DNA of 64,000 bases, from NCBI GenBank assembly GCA_047967505.1, contig CM106538.1. One strand, 5' to 3'. The stretch is from Dipteris shenzhenensis (taxonomy: Eukaryota; Polypodiophyta; Polypodiopsida; Gleicheniales). A program made the translations under genes and the position numbers. Below, piece by piece: positions 22,901 to 35,847 of the stretch. Each line of letters begins with the position of its first letter. The stretch's first letter is position 1. Below the pieces are notes generated by a model. It searched no databases, was not told the DNA's origin, and was given only the letters and a program-made list of their open reading frames with translations.

Positions 22901-25810
22901 GACGAGTTAGTACACTGTAAACTTTGGCCACTCTATCCATGCAATCGTTTGTAGAAGGCACAAATAGATATTTTCAGATTGACACAAAGCCAGCAGACAG
23001 CTCCTTCCACTGACCAATACACACTACTTTCAGAGGCATTATATGAAAGTCGAGAAGCTGTTACAATATAGGGACTTCATTAGACGTTTTCACGAGACAA
23101 GCACAATCATTTAAAGCAGAAAAGCAAGAACATATCCAGGCTAGTCATTCAGACAAAACAGCAAGGCAGATCAAACAGAAACATAACAAGGAAAGAGAGG
23201 CTTATGAGGAAAGACAACAATGGGACACAAGAGGCAGCAAAATTGAGCACACAAAAGATGTGATGATTCACAAACACAATGAAGCACAAACCATTGACAA
23301 ACTTAAAAGCCCCAATGCCTTGCAATTCCCATCCGGACGATCTGGCTTTGGATGTCATGTTTTTTCAAGTGCACATGAATCTTCGAAGCCTTATGTACAA
23401 GATAGTGGGTCAAGCTTGGGTCAGATCGTGTTCTCGCCATCTGAGCTGTGTTATCGTAGCGCCTTGCACTATGGGGGAGAGTTTGCGCTCCTAGTCCGTG
23501 AGGTGCACTCTCCCATGGGCTCGTGGTGAGGGTCTCTGCATGGCCCATAATACGTGTTAAGGTATGAGGCACCTCTGGCCTAGGTGCCATCACCAGTGCA
23601 TTCGTTGTTCCTATCCATGCAACAGAGAGGATCGTTTCAACCCGCCATCGTTTCGTTCATGCATATGCGCAGACTAACGGGTCGATCCCATGGGGGGTAA
23701 ACCATGCGTTCTAACTGAACTGAGGCGAAAGCTGTTAAGGGGCTCTAAGGTGGTGGCATTTGCCTCACAATGCCAATCACCAAGATGAGCACAAATTTAA
23801 ATGCAGTGACAAATGTAAAAGTCCCAATGACTTATGATTCCTATCATGTAGATAAGAGCCAAATTACTATGCCTTACAATGTGTGTCACTAATATGAGCG
23901 CAAGGAACTTCAGCATATGATGCATAAGTTGAGACAATTTACTTCTTCAACCAAATTCGGGGAATTCAATCTATTTAGCAGTAGTCTATGCAAGCAGCAA
24001 AGAAAAAGTAACTGTTAAAAATTAAACACTGCTCGGTTCACAAAACCACATCCTAGCAGTAAAAGTCAAGATAAAATACCAACCAAATGTCTCTGCATCT
24101 GAATGTTTACAGATTGAAATCCCAATGAAGACAGCCATCAAGAATTTATTACCTGTAAAGTACCACGAGGAATTTTGATAGGCTGCCATTTCTTGCTAGG
24201 TTCATCCTTGCATTCTTGTAGATATGTCAGCGCTCTGACAACCTGTAAATATTTCATTCACATATCACAACCCTTGAAGAATTCTACCAACTGGATGTTC
24301 AGTCAGCAAACACCATGCATCATGAAACTGTGCAAAGTCTCTATATTTGAGGCCCTGAGAGGACATCTGACATCTTGATCTCTAAGTCCTCAACTAGAAA
24401 AAAAGAAGTAACTGCCCTATTGATTCTAAGATCCACGGCTTTCAATTCTAACAATGCAACTGAACAAGAGACCCTATGACCAGAATGTGACTAGGACTAA
24501 CCACTATCACTTCTCCAGACACATGTTTTTCACCTACAACCAGATTATACCCACAGGTAGCAAACAGGAAGCTCATCAAAAGAGGGTAGTTTTGCTCAAA
24601 AATTGCATGGCAGGATAGAAAAAGATGTGATCTGAGCTTCCTCTCCAACAAATGCTACTTTAACATCTGTCTTTTTCGAACACAGACAATTACCAGCTTT
24701 CAACAAAATTAAGGCAACAGCACACTACTTGAGGAAAAAGCATGAGCAAATTATGCTGTTGTAAAACATAGCCACACTAGTTCCTGAAAACAACATTCTA
24801 GAACCAATGCTATGAAAGGGACGATGACTTGAACCTTTCATCGAAAAGCCAGAAGTGCCATCTGCTATTACCTTAAGCCCCAAAAATCTATAGCCTAAAT
24901 ACCTAAAGTAAAGGAAATTCTTACACGCTCTAGCGGAAGGAAAAACGCAGAGGCACTAGTAGTTCTGCTCGCAGCATTTAATGCCACAGCACGACCATGG
25001 CAATCAATGACAGGAGACCCACTTGAGCCTCCTTTGGTCCCAGAAGCAGCCTGAATTTCACAAGCATAGAAAACAAATGACAGAAGATTCCTTTAGAAAC
25101 GTAAAACACAAGTTTCAGCTGAAGCCAAAAAGCATACGGACACAAAACTTCATACCTGCAAGTAGAATGTGTTGAAATCGTTATAGCCATCCCTGTGGAG
25201 AACAAACAGATTAAATTCATCGTATATGGGAAGGTGTACCACTCGAAAGGATAAGAAGATTTGCTTTCATTAAGTGGAGAAAAAATTATAGTCGATTCTC
25301 AATCTACAAAATATTTCAATAAGAAAACCTACCAAACTACCAGATTTGCGCATCAATCACACCTTCCAAATGAAGGCTTAAACAGGAGAAATTTCAAAGT
25401 GCTCAAAGAGAGGGAGAAAGAAAAGTCAAAAATGGTCAAGGCCATTTCAAGAAAAAAAAGGAACTTCTGCATGGAGCCAAGGAGTTAAAGAAGACATGCT
25501 GGATATATAAATACACGAATGTCATACTCAACAGTCAAACTCTACAAATTCATTTGCATCTTTAGGGATAGAGGATTTATCAAGGCCAAAAGGCATGCTC
25601 AATCTGCCTAGGGCTGTTAAAACTGTAAGACCATAGCCATGCCATGACAATATTGATCACAATGGCTACGAACATGATAAACTGGGGCTATACACGACGC
25701 AAAGACAGCTTACTACAAAATTACCTCCAACCTCTTTTCATCTGGCCCCTTTGATTCTAGATACCCATAAGAGCCAATTATTTTGAACCAGGAGGCCTCC
25801 TAAAGACATT

Positions 25811-25848
<38 letters not shown>

Positions 25849-28800
25849 GAGACGAAATTAACCATATCATATCGTTAGATCTCCTCCAGCTCCATACGTC
25901 TCAGACTGGAGTGGTGACCAGAAGTTCCCCACCAAGATCCAATTCTACCGCGACCACTTCTTGAGAGTATCGGAGGATGGGCTCATCATCAAACCCTAGT
26001 ACCTCCAGGACACAAGAGTCTCACATGCACTAAGGATTGCCATTGGACACATGCAGGCCTCGTCCCATCAGTTGAGGATTGAGGCAGGGAGAGCTGTAGG
26101 TATACCCAAAGAGCAACGGATCTGCAAGTTATGCACATTGGGGGAGGTCGAGACAGAGGAGCACTTTCCATGTATCTGCCCAGCCTACTATGAGATCCGG
26201 GGACGATACGACTACCTCTTTCAGGAGAGGCACGGCTTTGGTCCACTCTCATAGCTGATCCACTTCCACGACCAGGTCTCCATTGGACTCTACCTGATTT
26301 GAGATGCAACTACACAGAGAGACATTATTACGAGACATCAGAGAGCAACAAGAGGTGGCAACACCACAGGTCATTGAGGCAGACCCCGAGCGCAGAGGCA
26401 TGTCACAGATTTTTATGCATTTGAGGAGTGGAGGAGGAGCTAGCCGATATGAGAGCTGCATGGATTAGCAGAGAGAGCAGACACGATGCTATCGAGCGAG
26501 GTACGCAAGGACCACACAAGACACCTAGAGTGGCCAGAGCACACACAATCGAGGTCTCGCCTATCTCAGCCCTCCACGAAAGCACGAGATAGCTCAATAG
26601 CTGAATAAACCGGGATTTGTCGCAGCCTATCGACGAGCGACCATAGTGCCGGGTTTCAGCTTCTGAGTCTCAGCTTTCAGCTCTCTCTTGATACACAAAG
26701 CAAGAGACCCTATGGAGATGAGGAACTACCGTACCCTCATGATTGGCCATAGGCAGAGTGCGTGCCCCAAGTGACCCACCAGATTGGGTCGAGAGTACGA
26801 TCGGAGAGAAACAAGGCTGCCCCCTCTCACCGACCCTCTTTGGGCTTTACATTGATGAGATCACTTCTTTCATATACCACCTAGGAGGCGAAGGATCTAC
26901 TAGCCGATCTCATGATACAGATATTGTTGTACACTGATGACATAGTCCTTATCTCATCCTTAGCGAAGGGATTGCAAAGACATTTGGAGGCCCTAGATGT
27001 ATTCTGCACATGCGGGGGCAAGGTGCTCTAGCCCAGTTGGAGAGACAGTGCTTCCGGGCACACTTTCAGGATCCAATGACAAAGTGTTGGCTCTTCGAAA
27101 TGCTAGTGCGACCTACTGCCATGTATGCAGCATCCTTCTAGGGATGTGACCTACCGATAGCAGAGTGGAGGAGATTTGAGCGGCTACAAGTGACTATGGA
27201 GTCTAGGATGATTCAAAGCAAGCCCTCAGTCCCACATGAGATAGTACAGGCAGAGTTCGCCATGACACGACTACAGATTGACGCCCTCTTCCACACATCT
27301 GACAGTGACATACATTCACAGAGTCCAATGGAGACTACCTAGGCTGGCTCTACAATCATCCAGACGACTAGATGAGAGCAGGACGTACACATGGTATGCA
27401 CGTATATCTGCATGGTTTGCCAGACAAGGGATTCAAATGGACAGACTCCCTCTCTTTCAGTATAGTATGGATGCACCCCTTGAGTCGATCCCACGAGATG
27501 AGATTAACCATATCATACGGTTAGACCTCCTCCAGCTCCACACATCTTGGACTTGGGGGGGAGATCAGGAGCTCCCCACCAAGACCCAATTCCACCGTGA
27601 CCATTTCCTGAGAGTCTTAGAGGAGGGATTCATCATCAGACACCAGTATCTCAAGGACAGAGAAGTCTCACATGTACTGAGGATCGTCGCCGCACCCCTT
27701 GAGTCGATCCCACGAGATGAGATTAACCATATCATACGGTTAGACCTCCTCCAGCTCCACACATCTTGGACTTGGGGGGGAGATCAGGAGCTCCCCACCA
27801 AGACCCAATTCCACCGTGACCATTTCCTAAGAGTCTCAGAGGAGGGATTCATCATCAGACACCAGTATCTCAAGGACAGAGAAGTCTCACAGGTACTGAG
27901 GATCGCCGCTGGATTTTGAATTGTTCTTTACCTGGGTTCGCTACTAGGTACTCTGGACTCTCTGAAAAGATAGAAACCACAGAGTCTTTGGTGATCCAGT
28001 TTTTTCCACTTTTGTTTTCTTCCGTTGTGCTTTGCAACAATCGCTCTTCAATTGTCTGCAAAGTCACTACATACATCATGATGTATATTTGTCCTACACT
28101 CAGATTTTCTCTTGATGTAATCTTTCAACTTACCAGTTTTCTGGAATAGCTATCTTGTAATATAAAGCATTCAAAGTTTTCACTTTTTAAAAAATGTGTG
28201 TGTGTGTGTGTGTGTATTTTTACTTTCTACTGATCTCTGGGAAGTTTTTCTCCAAGGAGTTTCACTTGTAATCTTTTTACTTAAGAACTTAATAGTGGGT
28301 TTTCACCTCTTTTGAGGTTTCCCCCACAGAAATATATGATTTCACTATTTATATATTAAAAAAAGTGTGTGTGTGACCCACACACTATATAGTGTGATTG
28401 CTTGCAATCGCGCTATATTGACTATGAGGTGTACTTATCATATAGTGAGATTTTCTCATGATGTAATTGTGCTGCCCTTTTTCGGGTTAGCTTCTCTATA
28501 ATATAATCACTCATAGTTTTCACCCCAAAAAAAAGTGTGTGTGTAGGGGTGTGTGTGTGCGTGCACGCGCGCGCACCATACAAAGAAATCAAGCTACCCA
28601 AGAAAGTACGGAAATAGGAAAAAAAAAACTGCTCAATAACAAAATTATTCTTGGTAGGGGTAGCACCCTACAAGTGGAAACCTTTCTCTAGACCAAACCC
28701 TTCAAACAAAAAACAATCATCCGCAGCTAGTAAGCCTTTGTCAAGTGGCTGACAAACAAAAAAGACTTCTTACTTCTTGTAATGAGGTGCATCACGGTCT

Positions 28801-31800
28801 AACCGTGCCAAGGTTCCAGCCAAAATAGAGATCTGCACATTCAGAAAGTGACATAGTTCAGTTTTCCACTTCCAAACTACAGCAAGATGCATAACAAATA
28901 AAAAATTTCAGTTCTATGTTCCAAGACCCAATTGTCATCCTTGTTTAAACTGATACAGCACTAGAAAGGAGCCAAAGAACTGCAAATATTGTAGATTGGT
29001 GAAGTGCACATAACCATAGAAAAGCACAGTTGACATGAGAATCAAAAAACGCATCTTTTTCCACTTCCAAACTACAGCAAGATGCATAAAAAATAAAAAA
29101 CTCAGCTCTTAGTTCCAAGACCCAATTGTCATCCTTGTTTAAACTGATACAGCATTAGGAAGGAGTCAAAGAACTGCAAATATCATAAAGTGCTGAAGTG
29201 AGCATAACCATAGACAAGCACACTTGACATGAGAATCAAAAAACGAATCTCCTTAACTTGCAAATGCTCGACAAACCTTGAACTGAGCTATTTGAACTTC
29301 TAGCATGTTTTTGAAGAAACACATCAATCTGGCAGAGGATACACGTAAAGGGAAGGCTGAAACTCAATAAGCAAACACTTTACCAACTTGTAAATTAGGA
29401 CCTTAGATAAGGTTGGGAAACCCTGAGTTGAAGACCAGATGAATTGGCAGATACTAAAGGTCAGCTGAGCCACCTATGCCTTGCAATGAATTACCTAACT
29501 ATCCAACGCATGCTATTTACCAGCTGAATGTATTCCATGGCCTAAAATCGGAACTGTTCACTGACCAAACCTAGCGGAAAAAAATGCACTGTGTTTTGAT
29601 TCTACACTATAGTTTAGGCATGTCCCTGGATAGAAATAGATATATATCAAGGTAAACACCAAGCTCTAACTGCTAATCTGACAAAAGACACAGAAACTCC
29701 CAGTTGCATCATTTCATATGATTTGTCAGAACCAACAGCTAAAGAGGCCCTGGCCAAGCAGACATGCATCAAAGGGTTTATCTTTAGATTCTTGTGCTTT
29801 CTATATCTCACCAATTTGAATACGAACGTCAAATAAAAGGATCCCCCTTCAAAAGGAGCTAGGTTTAAAATAACACATCCCATGAGCCTTGCTCTCTGAG
29901 TTTCTTTCATACTAAACTGAAGTCGTTTGCGGGGGGGGCGGGGGGGGGGGGGGGGGGGGCAGAAGTATCAAAGATGTGAGAGTACCCAATGCATAACTCA
30001 AAAACATATCATGCTTGCGACATTCCTGTTCAAATTTCATGAAATATAAAAAATGAGAAAAAACTTATGAACAAATCCAAATATCTCATAAGCATCAAAA
30101 AAACTTTGCTGTACAAAATTTACCGTTGTGAGTATAGAGTGAGTGAGAGAGAGCAAGAGAGAGTGTGAGAGCTGGAAGCTTGGAAGCTGAAAGCTTAGTT
30201 GCAATAGAAGAGAGTGAGAGTACAACACACTGAAGGAAAAGATAAGGTTTTGTCCTAGTGACAAAACCTTAGTAGTCACTAACCATAGTTAGTGAACTAA
30301 CTGCGGTTAGGGGGGAAAACCTCTTAAAGAGGGAAAAGTGCCCCTAACTAGCTTATTATATTACATTGGTCACTCTTGAATTATATCTATAATTCCAACA
30401 CCCCCCTGCAGTGCCAATGTCATGTACAAGGCTGATCAATCACCAAATGGATATAAGTTCAGGGCACTGCGAAATGCCTCAAACTTTTCACGTGGTAGTG
30501 CTTTGGTGAAAATATCTGCAACGTTGTCATGTGTGGACACAAAGATCATACTGATCTCTCATGCATGCAACTTCTCTCTGACGTAGTGATAGTGAATCTC
30601 GATGTGTTTCGTGCGAGCATGAAACACTGGATTCTTTGCCACTGCAATGGCACTCTGACTATCAGTGAGAATTGGAGAGGGACCCTCCAAAGACAGATGA
30701 AGATCAGCAAATAGACGTCGCAGCCAGACACATTCAACTATTGCTGTGAAAGCTGCCCTGTACTCAGCTTCACATGATGAGGTAGCCACTGTAGATTGTT
30801 TCTTGCTCAGCCATGAAATGCAAGATTTGCCCAAAAAGAAACAATTGCCACTAGTGGACTGCCTAGTGTCATAATCACCAGCCCAATCTGAATCACTGTA
30901 GGCATGCATCTGCAAGTCACCCCCCCTGGGAAATAGTAAGCCAAAAGACTTTGTGCCCTGCAAATAACGGAAGATGCACTTAAATGCCTGCCAAAGCATA
31001 GTTTTTGGGCTGTGCACGTACCTGCTCACCTAAGATACTGCAAACTGAATATCAAATCTAGTGTTGCAGAGATATATGAGGCATCCAACAGCCTGACTGT
31101 AAAGTGTGGCATCAACTGATTCTCCTGCATCATGCATTGTGAGTTTCAGCCCCGGCTCCATAGAAGTGGCTATGGGCTTACACTCTTGCATGTTAAATCT
31201 GTCCAAGAGTTTCTGAACATACTTGGACTGAGACATAACAGTGCCACGTCTCTTATGAGAGAACTGGATCCCCAAATAAAAGTGAAGCAGCCCCAAATCT
31301 GACATGTCAAAGTTGGTCTGCAAATCAGCTTTGAAATCTGCAATTTTTTCTTCATTGGACCCTGTGAGCAGTAAGTCATCGACATAAAGAAGGATGACTA
31401 ATATTTCCCCCCCATCCATCTTGATGTAGAGGGTGCTCTCAGTAGGACTATTGTGCAGCCCCTTGTTGGTCAAAAAGGCATGTATCTTGGCATACCATGC
31501 ACGAGGGGCCTGTTTCAGCCCATATAAAGCTTTATTGAGCTTGCATACTTGAAGTGCATTTGCTGTAATTTCAAAGCCCGGAGGTGGTTTGACATACACC
31601 TCTTCCAACAAGTCCCCATTTAAGAAGGCTATTTTTATGTCCAACTGATGAACATTCCACTCAAAATGTGCAGCCATTGCAATTACTGATCGGATGGTGG
31701 TGGTCATCCGGGATGTAGGAGCGAATGTCTCCTCATAATCTATGCCCTTTTTCTGAGCATAGCCCTTAGCAACCACCCTCGCCTTATATCTGTCAATGGA

Positions 31801-34800
31801 GCGATCTGGCTTCCGTTTGACTTTGAATACCCATCGTGTGCCAATGGCATGTTTACCCTGTGGCAAGTCCACAACATCCCAAGTCTGATTTTTTGCAATG
31901 GACTGCAACTCATCATGCATGGCATTCATCCAATGCACATTATCCTTTGCCTCTTCAAATGTGGCAGGCTCCTCCTCATCAAGGAGAGTACCTGCATATG
32001 TTGATTCCACTGAATTAGCACCTTCCATGTGCCTTGCTGCACTGCGAGTCCTGCCAGGTAACGGAGCATCAAGTTTACTCTCCCTGAGAGTCTGTAACAG
32101 CCAGTTTGGGACTGTGTTTTTGCTGCATGTATGTCTGCAATTTCTTGCTGCACCACCTGTTCCACTGCCTGTGGAGGGGGCAAGACATCCTGTGGCGGAA
32201 CTAAAGCATCTGGAGGTTGCTATAAATTCTGATTTGGATCAGAAAGATCAGCAGGGGAACCCAAAGCAATGGGTAGCAACCCCTCAAAGACATCCTCTGA
32301 AGACGAAGGCATTTGAAATTCAGCCTGAGTGTGAGCTGAATTTTCAGAAAATATCACATCTCTACTTACTATGATTTTGCGTGTAGCAGGATTGTAGAGA
32401 CGGTACCCCTTGCTTTATGCACTATATCCAACAAATATGCATTTGATGGCTTTATCTGACAATTTGTGCCTAAATTCAACTGGCACATGTGCATAGGCAA
32501 GGCATCCAAAGACTCGGAAGTGATCCACTGAAGGCTTCCTGTCATTCCAGACCTCAAAAGGAGTTTTTGTTTTTAAAGCCTTAGTGGGAGCCCTCTTCAA
32601 AATGTAATTGGCACACATCAAACCCTCTAGCCAGAATTTATGAGGCATGTGTTTGCTTTTCAGCATACATCTGTCCATCTCCATGAGGGTTCTATTTTTC
32701 CTCTCAGCTTTGCCATTTTGCTGAGGGGTCAGCCTGATTGTGAGCTGATGCACAATACCCTTGCCCTTGAGAAAAGCATCAAATTCTACAGATAGGTATT
32801 CCCCACCTCTATCCGTGCGCAATGTCTGTATCCTGAGTCCGGTTTCATTTTCAACCATGGCTGAAAAGTGTTTAAACACCGTGAACACTTCAGATTTCTT
32901 TTTCAGCCCATAAACCCAAGTAAAATTGGAGTAGTCATCAATAAATGTAACAAAGTAGAGATGACCACCCAACGATGGAGTCCTCATGGGACCACAGACA
33001 TCACTGTGTATAACCTCTTAAAGAGGGAAAAGTGCCCCTAACTAGCTTATTATATTACATTGGTCACTGCTATAATTCTAACAACCGTTACAGTAAATTT
33101 AGTTTATGCAAAACGGTGTAGTTCTAGAGTCAGAAGTTGTAACCCCTCTTCGCTATGGTATCCAAAAGGAAGATGGGAAACCTCATAAGCTTTGGAATGC
33201 AATCAAGATCCTGAAACACTGGAGGTGTTCAAAAGGAGTTGTGTAAGTAAATGTGTGTTGGGGTGGTCATGCTCTCATAGGAGGTAGAGTGGTTAGGAGG
33301 TTTAAAAAACCTAAGGTGTGTGCAAATAAGGGAAAAACGGAGGATGAAGTGGATAGGTGATGGGGAACACTACGAGAGAGGGAGGAAAAAGCCAAAAGAA
33401 GGGACACTGAAAAAATTCAGGGGAACTTTTTTAAAAGGAAAGGAAGATGGATGTACGGTTTTTGGATGTGAGCCTCTCCCTCCTCCGCCCCTGCCTGCTT
33501 TTAACAGATTGAGAACACAATTCTGCTCTGAATTTTGAAGAAAAAAAACATTCGACATATTTGGTACGGTGGGCATGGAGGCAGCGGGTTAAAGAGAGAG
33601 ACACTTGAATGAGCAAGACTTTGCTTAGAAGACACCCATGGAAGGCTTTTTCTGTGAGTTACCCTAGGTTCACACCAGTGAGAAGGCCCTAGGTTCACAC
33701 CAGTGAGAAGGCCTCAATTCAACTTTAGAAGGGGTCCGGTGAGATCATAGAATTACTCTGTCACCGATATCTCTAAAGCGAGGCAGGCCTTGAGAGGATT
33801 GAGGGTAGAGCTCATTGATAAAACCTCCTTTGAGTTTACAGTAGCTTCCAGGTTGGTCGGGGAGTTGAACAGAGGCAAACTGGTGCAAACTGAGGTAGCT
33901 GAGTATTTGAGGTGAGATAACTCAGTACTTGAGATCTACTGGATCGATAGTTCAATGATTTGAGCTCAACCCGTCTGCGATGAACCACATCAACAGACAG
34001 CATGGCTTCCTTCTCCTCCTATTCATCGTGCCTAGCCATTGTTTTCACCCAGCCTGTTCATCCCAATCGCGCCAACGTTTAAATGTGTCCGACATGTGGT
34101 TTTGCTGTGTGCGCCTTAGGGCTCCAACTGGTGGCAAATTGTTGGGGAGAGTTCTATTTGTGGTGGTTGGAAACGGACGGAGTGAGGGGATGAAGGTGTG
34201 GGAGCCTGGAGGCAGCTCAGCGACACCGGAGACAATGTGGCATTTCCTTGACGATGCACATCGATGTCCAAACGTGCATCATAAGCATTGTCTGAAACAG
34301 ACAGGCTGTTGTACAGTTGCACATCAAAATAAAAAATAAAAAATCCTTGCATAGTCAATGCATTAACCACCTGCACACTTCTCTGGGAAGCTGGATGTTG
34401 CAATGGGTGAAAGCAAAGAAGGGGCTTTTGATGCAGATTTATGCCCTCGGTTGTGGGCTATGCTTTGGGTAGTCTTTACATGCAGACAAATGAACTAAAA
34501 GGAGAATTCAGGCGGACTTTTTTTCTTCTTGAAAGGAAAGAAAGACGGATGTACAGTTTTTGGATGTGAGCCTCTCCCTCCTTCAACCTTTGACTGCCCT
34601 TAAAAGATTGAGAACACGATTCTGCACCGAATTTTAAAAAAACACCTTCCATACTATATGTCCTGCAATTCACTAGCTCAACACCACAATCCTCAATTGT
34701 ATCTTACGATTCCTCATTCTCAGGTTGAAACCTTAGCATGCGCTTTCTAGAATAAAAAATATGTGTGTTTTCATAGAGGGAAAAACTCCCGCCTCCTAAA

Positions 34801-35765
34801 GGATATTATTTCATCGTGTAAAAATAAAAGAACTGAGATTGTTTCAAGCTTAGAATTACAAATTCAAACAATATGTTTCTTCTCGGATCTCAAAAAGTCA
34901 ACTCAAGGTTTATATCATGAGGTCCCCCATCATAGTGCTCATACTTTTCCCTGATTCAGGGGCAAGCATGCAAACTATTCATGTGCGGTTGGGCCTAGCA
35001 CTAAATATCAGGGTTTATCACATGCAGTCCTTTCATTCTGACTCATCCAATCGTGCTTTGAAAAGGCAAACCTTTATGAATAGCATCACAAATGTCGGGG
35101 CAGACTCACTGACAAGAAAAGACTGCTCCATGTTAAACTACTTGGTATATCCCAAGGCAAGCCCAGACAGTGATACATAGACAAACAATCAAAAACTTCA
35201 TGACGATAACATAACTCAGACCTCAATTAAGCATCTACCACAATTATGCTTTGAAATGGCAAACCTTTATGAATAGCATCACAAATGTTGGGGCAGACCC
35301 ACTGACAAGAAAAGACTACTCCATGTTAAACTACTTGGTGTATTGCAAGGCAAGACCAGACAGTGATAATAGACAAACAATCAAAAACTTCATGACGATA
35401 ACTCAGACCTCAATTAAGCATCTACCATATTTTGCATTCAAAATCTTGATTGCTCAAACATGTTGTCAGTTTGCCTGTTCTGTTTACAGTCAAACTTAAG
35501 CCTAGATAATCCCAGGACCATACCCAAACACATCCTATATCCTGCAAAGCAATGTGTTATTCGTAATTTATACAACCAAACACGACATTTGACATGAATT
35601 ATGAAAGAGAAAACCTTTTCCCCACTATCATTGCCCACAACTCGGATTTCCAAGCCCACTGCAGCAGCTTCTGGTGCAAGTGGGATTTCCTCATACTCCA
35701 TAAACTGAACGGCTTCAGGATCAAAATGGAAAAATCCAAAATCGTGCACCTGCAAATCCTGACCA

Positions 35766-35847
<82 letters not shown>

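Larger units (their letters stand above)
30127..33083 (-). mobile_element. Ty1/copia element 'copia 2', 5'-deleted
   Basis: Same family as copia 1. 3' LTR 30127-30400, RNase H, RT and integrase on the minus strand, then only ~72 bp of the 5' LTR (33012-33083). Target duplication ACCGT at 30122-30126 and 33084-33088 shows both outer ends are original, so the loss of the LTR remainder, primer site, gag and protease is an internal deletion. Confidence 0.93.

Noticed and set aside
23149-23593. Overlapping frames on both strands in intron 7
   Set aside because: Bidirectional, no domain, flanked by proven DEG7 exons.
35599-35835. Frame with arginine-glutamate repeats on the minus strand
   Set aside because: Translation of the CT microsatellite running into DEG7 exon 3 in the wrong frame.
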